49,696 bases of DNA from the IMG/VR virus record IMGVR_UViG_3300048061_000071, positions 1 through 49,696 of that record. The stretch is one strand, 5' to 3'. The notes under the pieces were generated by a model that was not told where the DNA came from, ran no database searches, and saw nothing but the letters and a program-made list of their open reading frames with translations. The position numbers and the translations under genes are program-made. This document shows, piece after piece, positions 25,514-33,297 of this stretch (position 1 is its first letter; each line of letters opens with the position of its first letter). The DNA comes from a virus.

Positions 25514-26806
25514 TTATGCAAACTGCGTTTGTGAAGCAAACGCTGTAAATGCTGCGTCCCCAGTTTTTATAATAGTGTACTGGTACACGTCAACTGAGTT
25601 AATGTTTCCCGCAGTAGGTGCTGCACCCCCCTGCCATTCAGGAGTTACACTTGAACCATCAATTGTAAAAGCATTGTTGTAGTAAGCAGTGCCGCCTTGT
25701 GTAACTAAGTGAGCAATTGTGATAGACTCACCGGCATCCATAATAGTATTTAAAGTTGTAGAACCGTCTCCTCTAATATTTAAAGTATAGTTGCCTGAAG
25801 CATTTGAAGTAAAGTACCATACTGCTTGTGTAAGAACATCGTAGTTAACAGTTCCTGTAGCAGCCGTAGCTTCTACTGTAACTTTTTCTGCAACACTTTC
25901 AATTTTACCTTGACCATCTACAGTAAATCTTCCGTAACCGTTAGGGGCTACAGTCATATCAGCGTTAGCGCCATCTGTAATAGTAACTGTTCCTGAGTTA
26001 GTTCCGCTGTTTGTACTTAAGACTAAATCAGTTGCTCCGCCAGTAGTTAATGTCAGAGTTCCAGCACCATTAGATGTTAAAACTGCTGCCGCTCCTGAGT
26101 CTCCAACTTTTACAGTATCACCTGCAAGAACAACATCTCCAGTTCCTTTTGGAGTTACGTTAATATCAATATTTGTATCACCACCAGTAGATGAAAGAGT
26201 AGGTCCTGCACCTGTGGCTGCGTTTGCAATTGTAAATTCATTAACTGCAGAACCCGTAGCTGTTAAAAGCGCAAGTTCATTTCCGTTAGTATCTAAAATT
26301 GAAGTTCCAATTTTAGGACTAGTTAAAGTTTTGTTTGTTAAAGTTTGAGTTCCAGTAAGAGTTACATCACCAAAATCTAGAGTGTAAATGTCTGGGTTAG
26401 TTCCATCGTTTGCTGTAGCAAACACAAGTTGATCACCTTTGTCTGTTGCACTAAAAGTAAATGAATCTCCTGAACCAGAAGCATATTTAAATTGTACTGT
26501 GTAAGCACCTGATGTTGAATTTCTTAAAAAATAAAATGTTTGTGCATCTAAAGGAATTGTTACAATTCTATTTCCTGTAATACTTCCTGTGAATTCAATC
26601 ATTCTGTGAGACATTACTGCCCCAGTTGCTCCATCAGATACAGATAAAGCTGTAGTTCCGGCACCACCTGCTATAGATTGTGCAGAATATCCACCAGCAA
26701 TTTGCTCGATGATATTTAAATTCGTATTTGTTTTTGTTCCCCAAGTACCGGCATTTTCACCGGTTGCCATTAATTCTACGCCAAGCGCTGTGTATGTTGA
26801 TGCCAT
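25514..26806 (-). CDS. Tail fibre protein
   Basis: A 430-aa protein rich in Thr, Gly, Ala, Ser and Asn with short beta-repeat sequence. It contains LTGTQTLTNKTLTSPKIG (150-167), a motif commonly seen in trimeric tail fibres and spikes of marine phages, followed by repeats such as VTPKGTGDVVLAG and LTLTTGGATDLVLST. The C-terminal 100 residues form a distinct domain (VWYFTSNASGNYTLNIRGDG). It lies between a repeat-containing structural protein and the fibre-associated protein. Role: distal tail fibre or tailspike for host attachment. Confidence 0.82.
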   Translation of the reverse strand: MASTYTALGVELMATGENAGTWGTKTNTNLNIIEQIAGGYSAQSIAGGAGTTALSVSDGATGAVMSHRMIEFTGSITGNRIVTIPLDAQTFYFLRNSTSGAYTVQFKYASGSGDSFTFSATDKGDQLVFATANDGTNPDIYTLDFGDVTLTGTQTLTNKTLTSPKIGTSILDTNGNELALLTATGSAVNEFTIANAATGAGPTLSSTGGDTNIDINVTPKGTGDVVLAGDTVKVGDSGAAAVLTSNGAGTLTLTTGGATDLVLSTNSGTNSGTVTITDGANADMTVAPNGYGRFTVDGQGKIESVAEKVTVEATAATGTVNYDVLTQAVWYFTSNASGNYTLNIRGDGSTTLNTIMDAGESITIAHLVTQGGTAYYNNAFTIDGSSVTPEWQGGAAPTAGNINSVDVYQYTIIKTGDAAFTAFASQTQFA

Positions 26807-26829
26807 AATTTTTTGTTCTCCTTAATCAA

Positions 26830-27861
26830 TTAAGCAGCATGATTTACATCTGTATAAGATGTATTGCCGGTTATGTCAATATCTTTGTAACCTATTGTTC
26901 CAAAGCCAGTTGTACCTATTTCTGCGGTTGCTTCAACCCCTGTTAATCCCACAACGTCCGCAGGAGCAATAGCTCCTACACTTGCTGTTACAGCAGATGG
27001 TGCTGTTAATAGAACTCCTATTCCTGAAACAATAGATCCAACTGCAGAAGTTAAAATAGCCGGTGTAGTTACACCATCACTACCAATTATAATTAATTGT
27101 GTTTCTGTAACCTCTATTGATCCTACACTTGCTGTTGCTTCAACCCCTGTTAATCCCATAACGTCTGCAGGAGCAATAGCTCCTACACTTGCTGTTGCTG
27201 ATACTCCTGTTAATGGAACACCTATAGCAGGTACAATTGCTCCAACACTTGCTGTTGCTGATTGCCCGCTTGGTACATATGAAAATTCTAAATTAATAGA
27301 TCCAACACTTGCTGTTGCTGCACTAGGTGCAGTTAGTCCTACGACGTCCGCAGGTAACAAAGATCCAACACTTGTTGTTGCTACTGGTAGTGCCGTTAAT
27401 TGAACTAATTTATTAAATGAGTCTCCATAAGGTTCTTCACCCCAACCATTTCTACCCCAACCAACTAAAGTACCGGCATTATCAAAGTCTCCGACTTGAG
27501 AAGTCATTTGACTTGGAGCCGTTAAATCTGCAATTGAAAGTTGAGTTGTTGTTAAAGACCCTAATGAAGATGTTAAATTAGTAGGCGCAGTTAAAGGGGC
27601 ATCTATAAATTGTTCAGCAATTAAAGATCCTAATGAAGTGTTTAAAGCAGCAGGTGCAGTTAAAGCGACAGCAAAGTTTACACCCCAACCATCATTACCC
27701 CATTGAGCTCCACCCCAACCGTTTTGATTAAAGGCTGTTAAAGAACCAACTGAAGTTGTTGATGCAGATGGTGCTGTTAAAGAAATTGAAACAGTATTTG
27801 ATTGCCAGGAGTTATCTCCCCAGGCTACTGAAGGACTATCACCACCCCAGATAGATGCCAT
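26830..27861 (-). CDS. Repeat-containing virion/fibre protein
   Basis: A 343-aa protein built from about a dozen degenerate repeats of the form LTAPSAxTxSVGSI, separated by Trp/Gly-rich segments (WGGAQWGNDGWG, WGRNGWGEEPYG). The repeats suggest a fibrous beta-structure. DNA for two of them is nearly identical (63 bp, two mismatches), so repeat number may vary by recombination. The first residues MASIWGGDSPSVAWGDNSW are also Trp-rich. I do not know a named family. Position next to the fibre gene suggests a fibre or collar protein. Confidence 0.78.
   Translation of the reverse strand: MASIWGGDSPSVAWGDNSWQSNTVSISLTAPSASTTSVGSLTAFNQNGWGGAQWGNDGWGVNFAVALTAPAALNTSLGSLIAEQFIDAPLTAPTNLTSSLGSLTTTQLSIADLTAPSQMTSQVGDFDNAGTLVGWGRNGWGEEPYGDSFNKLVQLTALPVATTSVGSLLPADVVGLTAPSAATASVGSINLEFSYVPSGQSATASVGAIVPAIGVPLTGVSATASVGAIAPADVMGLTGVEATASVGSIEVTETQLIIIGSDGVTTPAILTSAVGSIVSGIGVLLTAPSAVTASVGAIAPADVVGLTGVEATAEIGTTGFGTIGYKDIDITGNTSYTDVNHAA
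26927..27196 (-). repeat. 63-bp direct repeat inside the repeat protein gene
   Basis: Bases 26927-26989 and 27134-27196 are the same but for two mismatches and are offset by 207 bp (69 codons, in frame). They encode the GVEATASVG and APADVMGLT part of the protein repeat, so unequal recombination would change repeat number without breaking the frame. Confidence 0.85.
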
Positions 27862-27875
27862 AAGGATTTACCTCC

Positions 27876-28316
27876 TTATGCTATTCTAACTATAGCCGTT
27901 GTCGCTGCTTTAGCTGGGAATTGAATAGTAAAAGTTCCACTTGAAACTGTTTTGTCTCCACCAAAAGCTACTGCACAAACAGCAGGATCACCTGTTGCAG
28001 TGTCATTGTAGATTAAACATCCATTCGCTGTGAATGATGCTGACGTAAAACTAACGTCATCAAAATCAGCACAAGCTGTTGATCCATCTAAAGATGGAGT
28101 AATGTTTGTTAAAGCTTTTCCGCCTGCAGTGTAAGCAGATCCAGAAGAGTTAGTGATTTCATTTGATGTAGAGTAAGCAGTAGTTGATGCACTTAGAGTT
28201 GCAGAACTTGTGTATAATGCAATTTTAAAAGTATTTCCTGTAGACGCTGTAAAGTTATGAGTCGCAGTCATAAGTTCGTTTTTAAAACTGTTACATATTG
28301 CCGATGTTATTGCCAT
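27876..28316 (-). CDS. Virion structural protein
   Basis: A 146-aa Thr/Ser/Ala-rich protein (MAITSAICNSFKNELMTATH, then FKIALYTSSATL and a C-terminal FTIQFPAKAATTAIVRIA). The IALYTSSA motif with a FDDVSFTSASFTANGCLIYN segment recurs in small structural proteins of marine phages. It is probably beta-rich. An SD-like AGGAG precedes the start. No enzymatic features. Likely a minor tail or fibre-base component. Confidence 0.78.
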   Translation of the reverse strand: MAITSAICNSFKNELMTATHNFTASTGNTFKIALYTSSATLSASTTAYSTSNEITNSSGSAYTAGGKALTNITPSLDGSTACADFDDVSFTSASFTANGCLIYNDTATGDPAVCAVAFGGDKTVSSGTFTIQFPAKAATTAIVRIA

Positions 28317-28332
28317 AATTTTTTCTCCTTAT

Positions 28333-29082
28333 TTATGGAGACGGTGACTTAACTGGTATTCTAACTGTTCCGTCAGTATAGTCGTCTCGTCTTCGTCTAC
28401 CCAGTTGCATTCCTGCGAACTGTTGTAGTGCATTTTTATACTTATTTTCATACAGTGTCAACATATCTATTGGACCTTTTAAAAATCCATATGCCTCCAC
28501 CAAACAAGCATACAACAAACCTTGTGGGAAATATGTGCTTAAATAAGTCTCCGAATTTCCATCACTCCCAGAACCTAATCCTGTAGGATATTTATTATAA
28601 TATACTCTAAACATATAATTTGCGTCAGGTGTAGGAGCTAGATACATCCCTCCAGATGTTGTGCTAGATGTGCCAGTTGCCCCACCAAACATAGCATAAT
28701 ATTTAGGTAAACCGGTTACATCTTGTGATGTCAAATCCCCTTCTGGTCCTGTTAATCTATCTACATATTCTGATAAATACGTTTGATCCTTTTTCTCTAA
28801 CCAAGTTCCTTTTCCTTGTGTGTTAGCTGTAGAATCAAAAACTTCTATACCTCTTATAAATAAAGCACCTGCTGGCGCATTAATCGTATTATCATCTGCA
28901 ACTAAAGTCCCTTCTTGAACTTTTCTATCAGCGTCCATTGGAAGTTCTTGATTGATTCTCATTTCGGCTGCCATGATAATTCCATCTACAATAGTTGTAG
29001 ATAAAACATCTGAACTTACTTCTGTGTAATCCCTAATCGCATTGGTTAATGTAGTATATGTATATTTTGAAATTCCTGACAT
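28333..29082 (-). CDS. Head-tail adaptor-like protein
   Basis: A 249-aa protein with an N-terminal helical pattern (YTYTTLTNAIRDYTEVSSDV, IVDGIIMAAEMRINQELPM) and a C-terminal helix pair (LLYACLVEAYGFLKGPIDML, YENKYKNALQQFAGMQLGRR). I associate this pattern with phage adaptor proteins that attach to the portal. A basic RRRR patch near 229 could contact DNA. It lies in the connector cluster, ahead of the tail genes. The family call is from recalled pattern and position, so moderate. Confidence 0.68.
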   Translation of the reverse strand: MSGISKYTYTTLTNAIRDYTEVSSDVLSTTIVDGIIMAAEMRINQELPMDADRKVQEGTLVADDNTINAPAGALFIRGIEVFDSTANTQGKGTWLEKKDQTYLSEYVDRLTGPEGDLTSQDVTGLPKYYAMFGGATGTSSTTSGGMYLAPTPDANYMFRVYYNKYPTGLGSGSDGNSETYLSTYFPQGLLYACLVEAYGFLKGPIDMLTLYENKYKNALQQFAGMQLGRRRRDDYTDGTVRIPVKSPSP

Positions 29083-29084
29083 AA

Positions 29085-29906
29085 TTATGCTCTATCATTT
29101 ATGGGTCCAATTGTACATTGAAAACCACCTCCCGTTTCTGTGCTTGATGCAGCGTTAGTTAGTGTAACATTTATACCATCAAATTGTGTAGTTGTAGATG
29201 GTTGACCTGTACTTGGAACCGATGTCTCATTTAAAGAAACAACCTTATAACAACCAAAAACTTTTGCTAAATTAGCATGAGATCCAGCAACTGTAGATAC
29301 AGGAGCTGTTCCTCTATAGGGTGCACTTGTTCCTCTAGTACAACCTGTTAATTGATTCGTAGATCGTCCTGTATATTTTATAACTTCATTTTGATACATT
29401 CCAACTTTTAAAGGATCGTTTGTATCTTGAGCAGTTAATACTTTTTCAATTACTATAAATCCAGAAGTTGGAAATTCAGAACCATCTGTTAAATCAATTG
29501 TAGTAGCGCTATCTGTTATTGCTCCATTTAAGGTAGTAGACATTTGTAATGTTGAAATTGCTACACCACCTACAGGAGATTTAACATTTCTAAATCTTAC
29601 AAAGTCATTTACTTGTAAAGCGCCATTTGGAAAATTAATTTTTAAAGTAGTATTGGATGCAGTTACAAAAGGGTTTTCAGGTAAAAAATCTTCTGTTGGA
29701 AATTCTGTTCTTGCAGTTCTTGCTCTTTGTAAAGCTTGCGGATCTGCACTTGTTGGTTTAGGTTCTAATTGTGGTTGTTTAGGCTCGTATTCTGAAATAT
29801 GAACCAGGGCGCCATTCCATTCTCTAACCATTTCGTTGTATGGAAAAGCCATACCAGATCTGTCTGAAATTGCTAAAGCGTATTTACCTTGTGAAAAAGT
29901 AGTCAT
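29085..29906 (-). CDS. Connector/tail protein with inserted beta module
   Basis: A 273-aa protein. The N-terminus (FSQGKYALAISDRSGMAFPY, then MVREWNGALVH) is characteristic of a conserved marine phage structural protein. Residues about 122-212 carry the shared module (STTLNGAITDSATTIDLT, FPTSGFIVIEK, YTGRSTNQLTGCTRG). The remainder is beta-rich. Its ATG overlaps the stop of the gp4-like adaptor gene by 1 nt (TAATG). Function unknown, but the fixed association with adaptor genes suggests a head-tail joining or tail-collar role. Confidence 0.72.
   Translation of the reverse strand: MTTFSQGKYALAISDRSGMAFPYNEMVREWNGALVHISEYEPKQPQLEPKPTSADPQALQRARTARTEFPTEDFLPENPFVTASNTTLKINFPNGALQVNDFVRFRNVKSPVGGVAISTLQMSTTLNGAITDSATTIDLTDGSEFPTSGFIVIEKVLTAQDTNDPLKVGMYQNEVIKYTGRSTNQLTGCTRGTSAPYRGTAPVSTVAGSHANLAKVFGCYKVVSLNETSVPSTGQPSTTTQFDGINVTLTNAASSTETGGGFQCTIGPINDRA
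29271..29543 (-). repeat. Inserted beta module, copy in 273-aa protein
   Basis: Codons for residues 122-212. It shares STTLNGAITDSATTIDL, EFPTSGFIVI and TGCTRG with the other two copies, with an additional loop between strands. It is the most divergent copy. Confidence 0.6.
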
Positions 29907-30847
29907 TAACTAACACCGGGATAATATATTTTAGGAGAGATGTATGTGGAGTTAGAAGAACCATCTTCATCTTCTGCTCTTAATAACTCATCTTCATATA
30001 ATAATTTTAATTCTTGAACTCTTTGTGGTGCATATTTTACAGCTAAGTAATATGACAGTCCTGCAATCATACATGGTATAAATCTATAAGGAACATCAGT
30101 TGCATTTGTGTAAGCACCCACATCATCAATTCTTTTTGTATAATAAAAATTTATAAAATCACCAGCTTGTGAAGTGCCCGGTGTTAAATATAAAGTAACA
30201 GTTGTTTTATCAATAAATCTTTGAACCCAATATTGTGTGGGTAAACCTTTACTTGTTTTATTAGAAAACCCTTGATACTGTGATCTACTAATTTTTGTCA
30301 TAGGTGTATCTACATTTGTAGATGCAACCCTGTAATTTAATTCTTGTATGTCAGTCATTCCGTTTGGAAACTGTAAAACAGTATCACCACTGCTGTGTGT
30401 AGCAGCTGTGCTTCCGTTAACACCTCTAACACATCCTGTTAGGTTCAATGAGGAGATTCCAGAATAAGTAATCTGTTCTGTTCCAATAATAATTATACCG
30501 CTTGTAGGCAATCCTGTAACCGAAGCAACACCAATAGTTGTTACAGTTGCATTTATACCTGCAGATAAAGTTGTGCTGATACCATCTGAAGAACCGTCAG
30601 ATGGTGATCTAAAAAATGTATATACTGCTTGACCATCTACTAAAGTTACACTTTGATTTTTAACTTCCCAAAAATGTAATCCTCTATTTCCCCATTCGGA
30701 AAATAAAATATTTAAAGATCTCTTAGCAGTTTTTAACTGATAACCAGAGACACTTTGCATACCAATACGTTCGTATGCATCTTCAATAATCTCATCTATT
30801 CCAAGGTTTTTATCAAAAACATAAGAACTCGAAGTAACATTAGCCAC
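29906..30847 (-). CDS. P22 gp4-like tail accessory / head-tail adaptor with inserted module
   Basis: A 313-aa protein. The first 75 residues (IDEIIEDAYERIGMQ, LKTAKRSLNILFSEWGNRGLHFWEVK) match the pattern of P22 gp4-type tail accessory factors, which bind the portal and start tail assembly. A module at about 90-158 (STTLSAGINATVTTIGVA, LPTSGIIIIGTEQITYSG, TGCVRGVNGSTAATH) interrupts it. The conserved fold resumes after about 160 with TDIQELNYR and a helical C-terminus (YAPQRVQELKLLYEDELLRA). The context, between capsid and tail genes, supports the role. Confidence 0.8.
   Translation of the reverse strand: MANVTSSSYVFDKNLGIDEIIEDAYERIGMQSVSGYQLKTAKRSLNILFSEWGNRGLHFWEVKNQSVTLVDGQAVYTFFRSPSDGSSDGISTTLSAGINATVTTIGVASVTGLPTSGIIIIGTEQITYSGISSLNLTGCVRGVNGSTAATHSSGDTVLQFPNGMTDIQELNYRVASTNVDTPMTKISRSQYQGFSNKTSKGLPTQYWVQRFIDKTTVTLYLTPGTSQAGDFINFYYTKRIDDVGAYTNATDVPYRFIPCMIAGLSYYLAVKYAPQRVQELKLLYEDELLRAEDEDGSSNSTYISPKIYYPGVS
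30374..30580 (-). repeat. Inserted beta module, copy in gp4-like adaptor
   Basis: Codons for residues 90-158. It shares STTL, LPTSG, IxYxGxSxxxLTG and RGVNGSTAATH with the copies at 20841-21059 and 29271-29543. Confidence 0.75.
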
Positions 30848-30856
30848 TCAGACCTC

Positions 30857-31174
30857 CTAGCTTAAGTTTGGACCAGAAAATTTGTCTGTCAATAAAGTAT
30901 AAGCAGCGATATTTGTTTTAGTTTTACAAAAAATTCCTTTTGGAAATAAAATTCCATCTTCAGGAAAGTTAAAATTAATTACATCACCTGTTGGAACATC
31001 TGCAAGAAATAAAGTTGTTCCTGAATTCGATGTTGTTGTAAGTTCTAAAACACCTGCGCCCCCACCATCAGAAGCAATAATTATACCTCTTAATCTTATT
31101 GGTGGTTCTACAATAGCTGTTGCACCTGCAGCTGCATCGGATCTCGTTGCTTGTATATCATTTTTAAATCCCAT
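30857..31174 (-). CDS. Small virion protein
   Basis: A 105-aa protein (MGFKNDIQATRSDAAAGATA, then PPIRLRGIIIASDGGGAGVLEL). The beta-strand-rich middle and the ILFPKGIFCKTKTNI segment resemble small head- or tail-decorating proteins of marine podoviruses, but I cannot name the family. AGGAG lies upstream of its ATG, just after a strong UUCG hairpin that separates it from the 177-aa gene. Likely a minor structural protein. Confidence 0.75.
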   Translation of the reverse strand: MGFKNDIQATRSDAAAGATAIVEPPIRLRGIIIASDGGGAGVLELTTTSNSGTTLFLADVPTGDVINFNFPEDGILFPKGIFCKTKTNIAAYTLLTDKFSGPNLS

Positions 31175-31193
31175 TTGTTCTCCTTATATTTTA

Positions 31194-31213
31194 TGTGGGG
31201 CCGAAGCCCCACA
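31194..31213 (-). terminator. Strong hairpin with UUCG tetraloop
   Basis: On the minus strand TGTGGGGC-TTCG-GCCCCACA forms an 8-bp perfect stem with a C(UUCG)G loop. It lies between the stop of the 177-aa gene and the start of the 105-aa gene. No U-run follows, so it is better read as an attenuator or mRNA-stabilising hairpin than as a full terminator. Confidence 0.65.
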
Positions 31214-31224
31214 CTAATTATTTA

Positions 31225-31758
31225 TTAAACTGCCGCGCTAAACGGAGTTGCTGGTGTACCAGTACAACCAGACTCTACATCAACTTTCCATTGAGTAGAA
31301 CTAATTGCAGTACATGTAACTTTTGCAAAAGTTACACCACCAGTTGTACTACCGTTTAAAGTAATAGTGTCTGATGCTGCAACAGTTTCAAAACCAACAA
31401 CGTTATCAGAAGAGTCGTCAATAAATTTTGCGCCTCCAACCATAACATCGTTAGCATTTGCAACTTGTACAACAAAATCTCCAGTCTTAGTAATTGATGC
31501 AAAAATTTCAAAACTTGCACCTATGTTACTTAGATTGTTTAGATCTGCTCCTGGTCCTGCAACTGCAGAATCAGCGTTAGCATTAATTGCTGGTAATGTG
31601 TAAGTTACTGCACCTGCTGCATTATTGTGTACAATTCTACCCGCATGAGTAGCAACTGTTAATGAAACGCTAGCGTCAGCGTCTACAACATTAGCTGGAC
31701 CTGTAGTAATAAATCCATTTTTAGATGTTACTGGTCCTTGAAACGTAGTGTTTGCCAT
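31225..31758 (-). CDS. Abundant-type virion protein (decoration/fibre-like)
   Basis: A 177-aa Ala/Thr/Val/Asn-rich protein beginning MANTTFQGPVTSKNGFITTG. The pattern of short strands with GAVTYTLPAIN and SFEIFASITKTGDFVVQVAN is that of a beta-sandwich head or fibre protein found beside capsid genes in marine phages. It has an exceptionally strong ribosome-binding site (AGGAGG), its own near-consensus promoter upstream and a UUCG hairpin downstream, so it should be highly expressed. That fits a decoration or other high-copy virion protein, but no family is certain. Confidence 0.8.
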   Translation of the reverse strand: MANTTFQGPVTSKNGFITTGPANVVDADASVSLTVATHAGRIVHNNAAGAVTYTLPAINANADSAVAGPGADLNNLSNIGASFEIFASITKTGDFVVQVANANDVMVGGAKFIDDSSDNVVGFETVAASDTITLNGSTTGGVTFAKVTCTAISSTQWKVDVESGCTGTPATPFSAAV

Positions 31759-31842
31759 ATTATTATCCTCCTAGTTATTTGAATACCGTCTCTAGGCCGT
31801 CGACTATACGCGTCGATATTCAATTTTATGTATAGTGTGAGT

Positions 31843-31871
31843 ATTATATGTTATTTTTTAGTAGAGTGCAA
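31843..31871 (-). promoter_or_regulatory. Sigma70-like promoter for structural genes
   Basis: On the minus strand TTGCAC (31871-31866), a 17-nt spacer and a perfect TATAAT (31848-31843). The start of transcription would lie near 31836, giving a leader of about 78 nt before the 177-aa gene. The leader contains a 5-bp inverted repeat (TCGAC/GTCGA). Confidence 0.75.
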
Positions 31872-31919
31872 GAGAGCCTGTAGTGTGGAGTGGATTTTTT
31901 CCAACGATGTAGCTTTTTA

Positions 31920-32129
31920 TTAAGTAGCTACTGAAACTTGTGGAGCTGATCCTTCGACAGTATTCTGTCTGTGGGCAATAGCTGCTTCTTCCAGCTTGAT
32001 CTTTGTAATGACTTCTCTAACTTTGTCATCAATTCTGACCATTTCAAGAGTATACTTATCATTAGATAGATGCTCTTGTTCCCACTTCAACTCCAAGGAC
32101 CTTTTTTGTTTGTAAAGGTCTTGTATCAT
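31920..32129 (-). CDS. Small coiled-coil protein after the capsid gene
   Basis: A 69-aa protein, largely one charged amphipathic helix (LYKQKRSLELKWEQEHLSND, VRIDDKVREVITKIKLEEAA) with a short disordered tail. GAGG lies 7 nt before the ATG, supporting this start. It overlaps the 84-aa upstream gene by 68 nt in another frame, longer than usual. Function unknown; small helical proteins here could help capsid assembly. Confidence 0.65.
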   Translation of the reverse strand: MIQDLYKQKRSLELKWEQEHLSNDKYTLEMVRIDDKVREVITKIKLEEAAIAHRQNTVEGSAPQVSVAT

Positions 32130-32316
32130 TTATAACCTCTTCATAAGTTATTCGATAAGGAAAGTTTCTAAACATTCCCGATTTTTCCCAAACTATACTA
32201 TTTTCTCCTAGCTTGTCAACTATTGATTGCTCTAAAGAAATGGCATCATCTTTAGATTCTACTTCAAATCTACCGTGATGATCATAAGCATATATGTTTA
32301 TTAGGAATTTTTTCAT
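32062..32316 (-). CDS. Small hypothetical protein downstream of capsid gene
   Basis: An 84-aa protein (MKKFLINIYAYDHHGRFEVE, then DDAISLEQSIVDKLGENSIV). The alternating hydrophobic first strand and a following helix look like a small alpha/beta domain. The ribosome-binding site is weak (AGAAAG), and its last 22 codons overlap the next gene. I do not recognise a family with confidence. It is separated from the major capsid gene by a strong hairpin, so it may be made at lower levels. Confidence 0.68.
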   Translation of the reverse strand: MKKFLINIYAYDHHGRFEVESKDDAISLEQSIVDKLGENSIVWEKSGMFRNFPYRITYEEVINDTRPLQTKKVLGVEVGTRASI

Positions 32317-32339
32317 GGTTTTATCTTTCTATTTATTAA

Positions 32340-32366
32340 TTGTGGCGAGACTATGTCCCGCCACAA
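32340..32366 (-). terminator. Hairpin after the major capsid gene
   Basis: On the minus strand an 8-bp stem (TTGTGGCG with CGCCACAA) with an internal 3-bp extension and a small loop lies 11 nt after the capsid stop codon. It is followed by ATTAATAAAT, not a U-run, so it is likely a partial terminator or 3'-end stabiliser for capsid mRNA. Confidence 0.6.
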
Positions 32367-32376
32367 AAATTAAGTA

Positions 32377-33285
32377 TTAAGCTCCTGGAGAACCGAAGAT
32401 ACCTCTAGGGTCAGATACGCCAAATACGTATCTTTCTCTAGCTTTGTATCTAACATTACCAGTATCGAAATCACCTTCCATTTTAGTAGTCAATGGAGAT
32501 CTTTCGAAATGTTTCATACCATTTGGCACATCTGTAGTAATGAAAAACGCGTCAGTGTCTGTTAAGAAATTATTAACAGAGTATCCTTGAGGAATCATCC
32601 CCATAGATCTGATTGCGTTGATATCATTATCAGCAGTTCCAACTCTACCAGCAGAAGCCATAAGTCTTTCCGCTGTGAATTGTAGTGCAGATGGGATGAT
32701 CATCTTAACAGCTTTTGCAGCGATCTTTAAACCTCTTTCATCAGTAAGAGCAGCAATGTCAATCATTGATTGCTCTAGTGAAGTTTCGTTTAAGTCCGCA
32801 GCAGTTGTCAACGTATTCTGGAAAGTTCCAGCAATAGTTGGGTGAGCTGTGTTGAAAAGAGTTACACCATCACCAGAAGTGAAAGTACCGCCAGGCATTC
32901 CATTATTTAGTGGGTTAACTGCTTTAACTTGTTTAGTTTGAGCCATAGATCTTGCTAAAGCTTTTGTGTATCTAGAAGCAAGTCTGTCATACAGGTTGTC
33001 TTCAATAGCTTCCTCAGTGATAGCAAACGCTAACGCAATTGTTTCGTTAGTGTATCTAGCTGTGAAAGTTTCTTGAGCTTGATCGTATCTTACACCAGAA
33101 CCTTCCGGTTTAACTGATGCTTGAGCGAATCCTGATAACATAACTTCTTCTTCAAAAGCTCTGTCAGATGACTCAGTAGTATAAATTTCAGCTGACTGAT
33201 TTTCATACTGTTTATATTCCAGGCCGAATAAAGCATTCAAACCTGGCTCTAGTTCTTTAACTAGTTGATTACGTGATATAGCCAT
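32377..33285 (-). CDS. Major capsid protein
   Basis: A 302-aa protein with the layout of an HK97-fold major capsid protein: N-arm with YKQYENQSAEIY, then FEEEVMLSGFAQASVKPEG, a spine-helix region (IALAFAITEEAIEDNLYDRL), DITALT-type helix and a C-terminal RYKARERYVFGVSDPRGIFG strand. The style is similar to Mu gpT-like/marine phage capsid proteins. It has a strong ribosome-binding site (AGGAGG) and lies directly downstream of the decoration-like gene and the scaffold. No long N-terminal prodomain is visible, consistent with a separate scaffold protein. Confidence 0.88.
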   Translation of the reverse strand: MAISRNQLVKELEPGLNALFGLEYKQYENQSAEIYTTESSDRAFEEEVMLSGFAQASVKPEGSGVRYDQAQETFTARYTNETIALAFAITEEAIEDNLYDRLASRYTKALARSMAQTKQVKAVNPLNNGMPGGTFTSGDGVTLFNTAHPTIAGTFQNTLTTAADLNETSLEQSMIDIAALTDERGLKIAAKAVKMIIPSALQFTAERLMASAGRVGTADNDINAIRSMGMIPQGYSVNNFLTDTDAFFITTDVPNGMKHFERSPLTTKMEGDFDTGNVRYKARERYVFGVSDPRGIFGSPGA

Positions 33286-33297
33286 AGTTATTCCTCC

